Assembly (NCBI GenBank): GCA_029098265.1
Contig: JAQXNZ010000085.1
Coordinates: 1-38,432 of the forward strand
Reading direction: 5' to 3'
Length of the DNA stretch: 38,432 nt
Source: Clostridia bacterium
GTDB taxonomy: Bacteria > Bacillota > Clostridia > Lachnospirales > Anaerotignaceae
The notes under the pieces are model-generated. The model was not told the DNA's origin. It saw nothing but the letters and a program-made list of their open reading frames with translations, and searched no databases. Each line of letters opens with the position of its first letter. Within the stretch, counting starts at the first letter, position 1. Made by a program: the position numbers and the translations under genes. Positions 33,215-38,432 of this stretch are shown here, piece after piece.

Positions 33215-34435
33215 TTAGTTATTGCCGTAAGCAACCTCAAGAGCGTTGAGAATATCAGCAACAAGTTCTTCTGTGTTCTCAATACCGATTGAGAATCTTA
33301 ACATAGAGTCTGTGATACCGATAGCATATCTCTGCTCTCTTGTAAGATTGTCGTGTGAGCTGTGAGGAGGATATGAGAATGTTGTTCTGTATCCGCCGAG
33401 TGTCATAGCGTAATGAGCAAGTTTGCAAGTTCTCATAAACTTGTTGAATTTGCTTGTAGGTGCATCGTAGTCTTCTTCTTCGGGAAGCTCGATTGTCATC
33501 ATTCCGCCGTAATGTCCGTTGAACTGAGCCTTAGCGAGTTCATGGTAAGGGCTGCTCTCTAATGAAGCATGGAATACGTTCTTAACATAGGGGCTCTTCT
33601 CAAGTGCTGCTGCAAGAGCCTGAGCGTTTTTGTCCTGCTGTTCAATACGAAGCTTCATTGTTCTCATACCACGGCATGTTAACCATGATGAGAAAGGATC
33701 AGCCTGTGTACCGAGAACTACCTGAATGTTATGGCATTTCTTAACGAGGTCAGCAGGTCCTACAATAGCGCCTGTAACTGCATCTGAATGACCGTTAGCA
33801 AACTTTGTTAAGCTGATAACTTCAAGGTCTGCACCGAGTTCAAGGGGTCTTGCAAGTGCGCCTGTCATGAATGTGTTGTCTACTACAAGGAGAGCGCCTA
33901 CAGAATGAGCGAGTTCTGAAAGAGCTTTAAGGTCAGCAACATTGCAAAGAGGGTTGCCAACTGTCTCTGTGTAGATAACTGCTGTGTTGGGTTTAAGATG
34001 AGCCTTAACCTCATCAAGGTTTGTGCAGTCGATAACTGATGTCTCTACACCGTATTTTCCGAGGATGTCTGTGAATACTTCGTTAGACTCTCCGTAGATT
34101 GTTTTATCTGAAATGATGTGATCTCCGGCCTTAGTTAAAGCGATGATAGCTGTTGAGATAGCAGCCATACCTGCTGAGCAAGAGATAGCTGCTTCGCCGC
34201 CCTCTGTGTAGGCAACAAGCTCTGCAAGTGCATTTCTGTTAGGGTTTCTGTTTCTGTTGTAGCAGTAATCTCCCTCTTTATATCTCTGAAGAAGGTCAGC
34301 AACATCCTCTACATTGTGGGCTGTTGACATATGGATAGGGAGTGCTTCGGGGTCACTTGCGGGATGTGAGAAATATGCGCCTGCTTCTAATACATTTGTC
34401 TCAAATGAGAATTTGGGATCAAGTTCATGTTTCAT
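33215..34435 (-). CDS. PLP-dependent Cys/Met metabolism enzyme (methionine gamma-lyase-like)
   Basis: 406 aa, fold type I of the trans-sulfuration family. Schiff-base Lys211 lies in SLTKFANGHSDAVTGAIVG. The cofactor-binding SAGMAAIS and DNTFMTG are present, as is the C-terminal substrate-binding LRFSIGIENTEELVADI. The usual YSRxxNPT is YNRNRNPNRN here, and the position of the methionine gamma-lyase Cys (LYGCT) reads IYGES. Cystathionine lyase/synthase or homocysteine/methionine lyase activities are therefore all possible. Methionine gamma-lyase-like is my best label because of the partner genes. It follows the deacylase gene by 77 nt in one operon. Codon choice differs from the bulk of the window (more CTT, GCT, GCA), as in highly expressed genes. 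Confidence 0.85.
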   Translation of the reverse strand: MKHELDPKFSFETNVLEAGAYFSHPASDPEALPIHMSTAHNVEDVADLLQRYKEGDYCYNRNRNPNRNALAELVAYTEGGEAAISCSAGMAAISTAIIALTKAGDHIISDKTIYGESNEVFTDILGKYGVETSVIDCTNLDEVKAHLKPNTAVIYTETVGNPLCNVADLKALSELAHSVGALLVVDNTFMTGALARPLELGADLEVISLTKFANGHSDAVTGAIVGPADLVKKCHNIQVVLGTQADPFSSWLTCRGMRTMKLRIEQQDKNAQALAAALEKSPYVKNVFHASLESSPYHELAKAQFNGHYGGMMTIELPEEEDYDAPTSKFNKFMRTCKLAHYAMTLGGYRTTFSYPPHSSHDNLTREQRYAIGITDSMLRFSIGIENTEELVADILNALEVAYGNN

Positions 34436-34479
34436 TTTAATGCCTCCTATACTGAATTTAAAAGTTTGATTTATTGTAA

Positions 34480-34500
34480 AGCCGAATTAGCCGGCTAAAA
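34480..34500 (-). promoter_or_regulatory. Intercistronic palindrome (possible attenuator)
   Basis: TTAGCCGGCTAA (34487-34498) is a perfect 12-bp palindrome in the deacylase-lyase gap. An alternative AGCCG/CGGCT hairpin is followed by three T on the minus strand. It may trim or pause the transcript. Confidence 0.35.
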
Positions 34501-34512
34501 ATCCGTTATATT

Positions 34513-35478
34513 TTATTTTTCGATTTCGCCGTATGTAATTAAGTCGTCGCCCTTCTTCATAGCGAGTGTTGATGTAGTGATAACCACATGTCCGTCAAAT
34601 TTAGCATTTACGGTTTCAAGTAAATTGCCGAACATATCTGTAATCTCAGCTATCTTCTGGCCTTCCTTAATATCATCGCCTACTTTGCAGAACATATAGC
34701 AAAGGCCTGTAGCGCCTGCTTCTGTCCACTCATGTCTTGTAAAGAACTTCTGGTTGGGGTTAACTGCTGTTTCACCGGGAAGTATCTTTAAGCATTTAGC
34801 AACTGTAAGAAGATCTGCTTTATAAGCATCTACTTCTTCTCTTGACCATGTGCCTCTGCATCCTCTTTCAAAAAGAAGTGAAGGTACATTTTTATCAATA
34901 GATGATGAGTTGTAGCACTCAGTTCTTCCGCCGGAGTTCATTCTCCACTCAAAGCTTAAGCATTTAGCAACTTCATTGGCAGCTGCATTGTTTTCGGAAA
35001 GCTTGGGAGCACAGCAGATAACGCATGCTTCAAGATCCTCAACCATGTCTCCGCTGTGGCAGTCAACATGGAAATCGCTTCTTCCTGCAAATTCATCAGA
35101 TATATATGCACATATCTTGTCTGCAAGAGTTCCGTTTGCATTGCCGGGGAAAAGTCTGTTAAGATTCTTTCTTTCAGGGTCAGCAGGTACTACATATGTC
35201 TGACGTTCTTCAAAGCCTGACATATTTACGCAATGTACAAGAACAATTGCACCGCTTACATCTTTAGGATCAATCTCTTTTGAAAGTTCTACCATAGAGA
35301 TAATTCCGGGATATTCAGCGCCATGAATACCGGCTGTAGCTAAAAATGTTTTTCCGTCTTCCTTACCATTAATAACTGTTACAGGAAATTTGAAATCAGT
35401 TCCGGGAACAGTTGCGAATCCTGAAGCCTTTTCACCTGGAGCAACAGTAATTCCGCCATAAGTGATACTATTCTTCAT
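34513..35478 (-). CDS. Succinylglutamate desuccinylase/aspartoacylase-family deacylase
   Basis: A zinc-dependent amidohydrolase of the M14/AstE-AspA type, likely removing an acyl group from an N-acyl amino acid. Zinc ligands H52 and E55 lie in HGAEYPG and H141 in DCHSGD. The acidic residue in LLFERGCRG is the probable general base. A C-terminal beta-barrel, biotinyl-like segment (CKVGDDIKEGQKIAEITDMFGN..DGHVV) is typical of the family. The ORF track starts at a GTG (35487), but AGAGGTG is well spaced for the ATG at 35478, giving 321 aa. It is the first gene of the operon with the lyase and divergent from the DUF819 permease. Its promoter matches that of the permease. The order suggests import, deacylation, then lysis of an amino acid. 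Confidence 0.88.
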   Translation of the reverse strand: MKNSITYGGITVAPGEKASGFATVPGTDFKFPVTVINGKEDGKTFLATAGIHGAEYPGIISMVELSKEIDPKDVSGAIVLVHCVNMSGFEERQTYVVPADPERKNLNRLFPGNANGTLADKICAYISDEFAGRSDFHVDCHSGDMVEDLEACVICCAPKLSENNAAANEVAKCLSFEWRMNSGGRTECYNSSSIDKNVPSLLFERGCRGTWSREEVDAYKADLLTVAKCLKILPGETAVNPNQKFFTRHEWTEAGATGLCYMFCKVGDDIKEGQKIAEITDMFGNLLETVNAKFDGHVVITTSTLAMKKGDDLITYGEIEK

Positions 35479-35523
35479 TTTTAACACCTCTTATTTTGTT
35501 TTTCTTATTTTTTCTGACTTCAG

Positions 35524-35552
35524 TTTAAATCCTATAGTTACTATAAAGTCAA
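35524..35552 (-). promoter_or_regulatory. Promoter/operator of the deacylase-lyase operon
   Basis: Minus strand TTGACT (35552-35547), 17-nt spacer, TTTAAA (35529-35524). The spacer contains the near-perfect palindrome TATAGTAACTATA. The sequence from GTATTGACT through ACTG matches the divergent copy at 35848-35882 with four mismatches over about 34 bases. Confidence 0.7.
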
Positions 35553-35850
35553 TACATCTGTTATTTTTTGTGTTTTTGATAATGTGCAAAAACTCTATAC
35601 TTACATTAGACTTTAAACAACGCAGCACAAAAGGAATTATTTACAACAGAAAAGAAATATTGAAGACTTGTTTTGTTTATTACCAACATCTTCATTTAGT
35701 AACGAAATATAATTACCAATAATTTAAATAATATTTCGTATCTATTTTTAGATATATTGCATAACAAATTATTGTATTAAATCAGGTACAACCTTTTTCT
35801 ATCTATACAGTTTTTTAAAAAAACTCTAAAATCGAAAAACAACAACCGTA
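35553..35850. other. AT-rich spacer between the divergent promoters
   Basis: About 300 bp with no ORF that has a ribosome site. The 86-aa ORF at 35462-35722 is a shadow. No further repeat or hairpin of note. Confidence 0.5.
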
Positions 35851-35879
35851 TTGACTTTATAGTTACTGTAGAATTTATA
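35851..35879 (+). promoter_or_regulatory. Promoter/operator of the DUF819 permease
   Basis: TTGACT (35851-35856), 17-nt spacer carrying TATAGTTACTGTA, TTTATA (35874-35879). Near-identical in mirror orientation to the deacylase promoter, so the same regulator probably reads both. The spacing of 17 nt suits a repressor rather than a classical MerR activator, which usually needs 19-20 nt. Confidence 0.7.
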
Positions 35880-35885
35880 CTGTAT

Positions 35886-36143
35886 TTGTCAACAGAAACA
35901 AGTTGTTGTAAAACACATATCAGCCTTATGTCAGGCCTTATATTTCAAAAGGAGGAATTATTTATATCTTATATTAATGTTACCTTGAATTTAAGGCAAT
36001 GTATAATGTAGAAGCTTATTATCAACTTTATATGCTTTAGAAAATTAAAAGGTATATGTATTAAAACTTAATATCGGATGGTCATTAAAATAACTCATAG
36101 TGGACTTATATGTACGACAAACATTTTATAAGGGGGATTTAAT
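35886..36143 (+). promoter_or_regulatory. Long 5' leader of the DUF819 gene with an orphan ribosome site
   Basis: About 258 nt from the predicted start point to the ATG. It contains the inverted repeat AACAAGTTGTT (about 35897) and a strong AAAGGAGG (35949-35956) that is not followed by a usable ATG. The first ATG after it encodes only M-L-P-stop. I recognise no riboswitch class. Possible leader regulation. Confidence 0.35.
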
Positions 36144-37325
36144 ATGAATCTAATCACTACGGCTGAAGGCTTTTGGGCTCTTCTCCTTGTTTTAATGACT
36201 GTTATCTTCGGTCTTGAAAAAAAGTATCCTAACTCAAAGGTATTCAAAGTTATTCCCGGTATGCTCTGGCTTATGCTTGCTGTTGCCGCTTGTGCAACAC
36301 TTCATGTATTTGACCCCAATGCAGAGGGTGTATGCAATGCCCAGAACTTAATGTATACTACTTTCCTTCCCATGATGCTCATTATGTTCATGCTTACATG
36401 TGACGTAAGAGACCTTATTAAGCTCGGACCCCGAATGATTCTTTCATTCTTCTGCACAACTGTTGGTGTATTAATCGGTCTTACAGTAGCTTACCTTCTC
36501 TTAAAGAACCACCTTCCCGCTATGGGCTGGGGTTCAGTTGCATCTGTTGCAGGTTCATGGGTTGGCGAGACAATCAACATGAGAGCTGTTGCCGCTGTAT
36601 TCGGTGTAGAGGGTACAGACTTTGCATACGCAGCAGTTATGGATACAGTTGGTTTCACAATCGTTCTTGCAGTAGCCATGTTCATTATTCCTAGACAGGC
36701 AAAATGGAACAAGTTCTTCAAGGCTTCAACAGATGGTATTGATGCAATCGCTGTTAAGATCAACGCTTCAATGGAAGCTCACCCCGAAGTTAAAGAAGCT
36801 CCCACAATGCTTGACTATGCTAAGCTTTTCGCAGTTGCTTTAACAGGTACAGCAGTTATCAACTGGGTAATTCCTTATCTTAACTTTGTATCATTCCTTA
36901 ATGCTACAGGCTGGCGTGTTGTCCTTGGCTCACTTCTCGGTATAGCACTTGGTTTAACACCTCTCCACTGGTCAAAGGGTGCAACAAACGTAGCAAACGT
37001 ATTCCTTTACCTCAGCCTTTGTGTTGCTATGTCTTACTCAGACCTCAGCACATGTACTGATGCACCTTGGTTCATCCTTCTTGCTATCATTGCTGTAGCT
37101 GTCCTTTATGTTGTATGGCTTCTTCTCTGCAAGCTTTTCAAACTGGATGCTTTCACTGCTTCCGTTGGCTTTATGGCTAACTTCGGCGGTACATCATCAG
37201 CACCTGCTATCGCAGCAGCTTACAATCCCAACTGGATCGGTTTCGGTATTCTTCTCGGTTTCTTCGGAGACGTAGTAGGTACATGGATCTGCGTAGCATT
37301 CGGTTATTTCTTACAGGCATTATAA
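36144..37325 (+). CDS. DUF819-family membrane permease
   Basis: 393 aa with about eleven membrane helices (first about 10-23). Family-typical segments are AGSWVGETINMRAVAAVFGVEGTDFAYAAVMDTVGFTIVLAV (about 135-180) and FMANFGGTSSAPAIAAAYNPNWIGFGILLGFFGDVVGTWICVAFGYFLQAL at the end. The inverted-repeat glycine-rich half-helices resemble transporters of the sodium-symporter/glutamate type. DUF819 substrates are not established, but Bacillus subtilis YjcL, a DUF819 member, lies close to the trans-sulfuration genes metI and metC, a parallel to this locus. AAGGGGGA lies 7 nt before the ATG. Codons are biased as in the lyase gene, suggesting strong expression. A strong terminator follows. Confidence 0.88.
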   Translation: MNLITTAEGFWALLLVLMTVIFGLEKKYPNSKVFKVIPGMLWLMLAVAACATLHVFDPNAEGVCNAQNLMYTTFLPMMLIMFMLTCDVRDLIKLGPRMILSFFCTTVGVLIGLTVAYLLLKNHLPAMGWGSVASVAGSWVGETINMRAVAAVFGVEGTDFAYAAVMDTVGFTIVLAVAMFIIPRQAKWNKFFKASTDGIDAIAVKINASMEAHPEVKEAPTMLDYAKLFAVALTGTAVINWVIPYLNFVSFLNATGWRVVLGSLLGIALGLTPLHWSKGATNVANVFLYLSLCVAMSYSDLSTCTDAPWFILLAIIAVAVLYVVWLLLCKLFKLDAFTASVGFMANFGGTSSAPAIAAAYNPNWIGFGILLGFFGDVVGTWICVAFGYFLQAL

Positions 37326-37392
37326 TCCGCTGGACCATTTGATATTATTAATACTTATCTTCAGACGAACAATAAGCTTTAAGGCTGCTATA

Positions 37393-37421
37393 GTCGGGGC
37401 ATTTTGCCCCGGCTTCTTTTT
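37393..37421 (+). terminator. Terminator of the DUF819 gene
   Basis: Stem CGGGGCA-TTT-TGCCCCG followed by GCTTCTTTTT, about 70 nt after the stop. Confidence 0.9.
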
Positions 37422-37605
37422 AGTTAGGACATATAATATAAATTTTTGTATTGTGATAAAAAATATTTTTTGATATAATATAAATAATATTGTGTCGGTA
37501 AATGTCTTTTCGGTCTCTTTCTTCCGAATTGTGTTCAGGCAATTATTTTATTTGTTTTATAATATATAAGCACGGCATTTTCCGATAAATAAGGAGGAAT
37601 TAATA
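37422..37605 (+). promoter_or_regulatory. Upstream region of the B3/B4 gene
   Basis: AT-rich. TATAAT at 37558-37563 with a poor -35 (TTCAGG, 18 nt away) lies about 40 nt before the ATG. A small TTCGG/CCGAA hairpin lies near 37510-37527. No gene seen. Confidence 0.4.
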
Positions 37606-38262
37606 ATGATATCTATAGACAGTGAACTTAAGGAGCTTTATCCCGATATCAAGCTTGGCTGCCTTGTATATGAGGCAGATGTTAAGGAAACCAATCCGGA
37701 GCTTTGGAAAAAGATTGATAACGAGGTAGCTCCTTCTCTCATTAAAACAATGGAAACTACCCCTGTAACGGAAATAGAAAACATCGGCTATTCAAGAAAG
37801 GCCTACAAGGCTCTCGGCAAGGATCCCGGAAGATACAGAGTTTCGTCCGAAGCCCTTTACAGAAGAATAAAACAGGGAAAGGGACTTTATAAGATAAACA
37901 CGGTAGTAGATGTAAATAACCTTATTTCTCTTGAAACCGGTTTTTCTGTTGGCTCCTATGACCTTGACTGCGTAAACGGCGAAATAGTTCTTTGTCATGC
38001 CAAGGAAAACGAAAGCTACAAGGGCATCGGAAAGGATACAATCAATATTGCAAGCCTTCCCGTGCTGCGTGACGATGACGGCCCCTTCGGCAGCCCCACA
38101 AGTGACTCCACAAAGGCAATGATAGGACTTGAAACCAAAAGGGTTATCACAATTATTTACGATTTTTCTCCCAATGCCGACTTGGACGGCATATTGAAAA
38201 AATCTTCTGAATATCTTGCACAGTATGCCGGTGCAAAAAACATTGAGACATTTATTGTCTGA
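37606..38262 (+). CDS. B3/B4 tRNA-binding-domain protein (PheRS beta-like editing fold)
   Basis: 218 aa consisting essentially of one B3/B4 domain, the fold that edits mischarged tRNA in the phenylalanyl-tRNA synthetase beta subunit. Hallmarks are RKAYKALGKDPGRYRVSSEALYRRIKQGKGLYKINTVVDVNNLISLETGFSVGSYDLD (about 64-122), GKDTINIASLPVLRDDDGPFGSPTSDSTKAMI, and a final helix. Free-standing B3/B4 proteins are common in Firmicutes. Editing of tRNA is plausible but not shown. AAGGAGGAATTAATA gives a textbook start. A MerR-type regulator begins 66 nt downstream on the same strand. Confidence 0.85.
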   Translation: MISIDSELKELYPDIKLGCLVYEADVKETNPELWKKIDNEVAPSLIKTMETTPVTEIENIGYSRKAYKALGKDPGRYRVSSEALYRRIKQGKGLYKINTVVDVNNLISLETGFSVGSYDLDCVNGEIVLCHAKENESYKGIGKDTINIASLPVLRDDDGPFGSPTSDSTKAMIGLETKRVITIIYDFSPNADLDGILKKSSEYLAQYAGAKNIETFIV

Positions 38263-38328
38263 TGCCTGTATTATTACGGCTGTCAGCTGTAAATGCAAAC
38301 AGAATAATTCGGTAGGAGTGAGGTTTTT

Positions 38329-38432
38329 ATGGATGATTTATATCCTATAGGAAAAGTTGCAAAAATAATGGGTGTATCTGTTCAGACTCTGAGATACTAC
38401 AGCAATATAGGCCTCATCAGTCCGGCATATAT
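38329..38432 (+). CDS. MerR-family transcriptional regulator (5' part only)
   Basis: Too short for the ORF track and cut by the window edge. The translation is MDDLYPIGKVAKIMGVSVQTLRYYSNIGLISPAY. This is the MerR winged-helix start: a turn-helix IGKVAKIMGVS and the signature TLRYYxxIGLI. The effector-binding part is missing, so its class (BmrR-, TipA-like or other) cannot be told. The ribosome site GGAGTGAGG lies 6 nt before the ATG. Confidence 0.9.
   Translation, partial: MDDLYPIGKVAKIMGVSVQTLRYYSNIGLISPAY

Noticed and set aside
35851-35879. Classical MerR-activated promoter
   Set aside because: The palindrome lies between -35 and -10, but the spacer is a normal 17 nt, whereas MerR-type activation usually needs 19-20 nt.

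Overview
The window looks like chromosomal DNA from an anaerobic Gram-positive of the class Clostridia. This is inferred from the gene set: V-type ATPase, AddB, biotin-dependent pyruvate carboxylase, an ArlRS/PhoPR-like two-component system, VanW and DUF819 proteins, lipoboxes, strong GGAGG ribosome sites, and no outer-membrane genes. A Lachnospirales/Anaerotignum-like host is my best guess. There is no rRNA marker, so the assignment stays at class level. Most genes are on the minus strand. I saw no tRNA, rRNA, CRISPR array, transposase, integrase or phage gene.

Layout. (1) 1-3.4 kb: the start of a V-type ATPase operon (peripheral stalk subunit, then subunit I) behind a consensus promoter and a leader of about 250 nt. 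Where subunit K is usually found there is an AT-rich secreted CARDB-domain gene, broken by a one-base slip in a T-run. (2) 3.7-10.2 kb: a 57-residue membrane peptide, addB without addA, a membrane-anchored FMN_bind-like protein, and ruvA-ruvB. (3) 10.3-13.8 kb: pyruvate carboxylase, alone, with its own terminator and a palindrome in its promoter. (4) 14-17.6 kb: a response regulator/histidine kinase pair, divergent from a lipoprotein whose thioredoxin-like domain has no cysteine pair. (5) 17.8-20.9 kb: a DUF1232 protein, and a VanW lipoprotein followed by a HypE-like AIR-synthase protein. (6) 21-31.5 kb: a tight six-gene operon coding for a large membrane protein, an ABC ATPase and permease, a coiled-coil/Gly-Ser protein, and two BatA/vWA membrane proteins. 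The MoxR ATPase and DUF58 protein that often accompany vWA proteins are absent. (7) 32-37.3 kb: an AEC permease between two repeats, then a deacylase and a PLP-dependent lyase divergent from a DUF819 permease. (8) 37.6 kb to the end: a B3/B4-domain protein and the start of a MerR regulator.

The least explained feature is a family of four dispersed, multi-hairpin repeats (about 8121-8489, 17612-17804, 31714-31945, 32948-33160). They share conserved end modules. Their central stem differs between two subtypes by paired (compensatory) changes, and the loops vary greatly in length. All four lie just downstream of a gene and point the same way as that gene, so they should be transcribed as 3' UTR. 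They may be non-autonomous mobile elements, structured RNAs, or both.

A second notable item is a pair of nearly identical promoter/operator copies facing in opposite directions, about 320 bp apart. They appear to tie the deacylase-lyase operon and the DUF819 permease into one co-regulated uptake-and-cleavage module, plausibly for an N-acylated sulfur amino acid.
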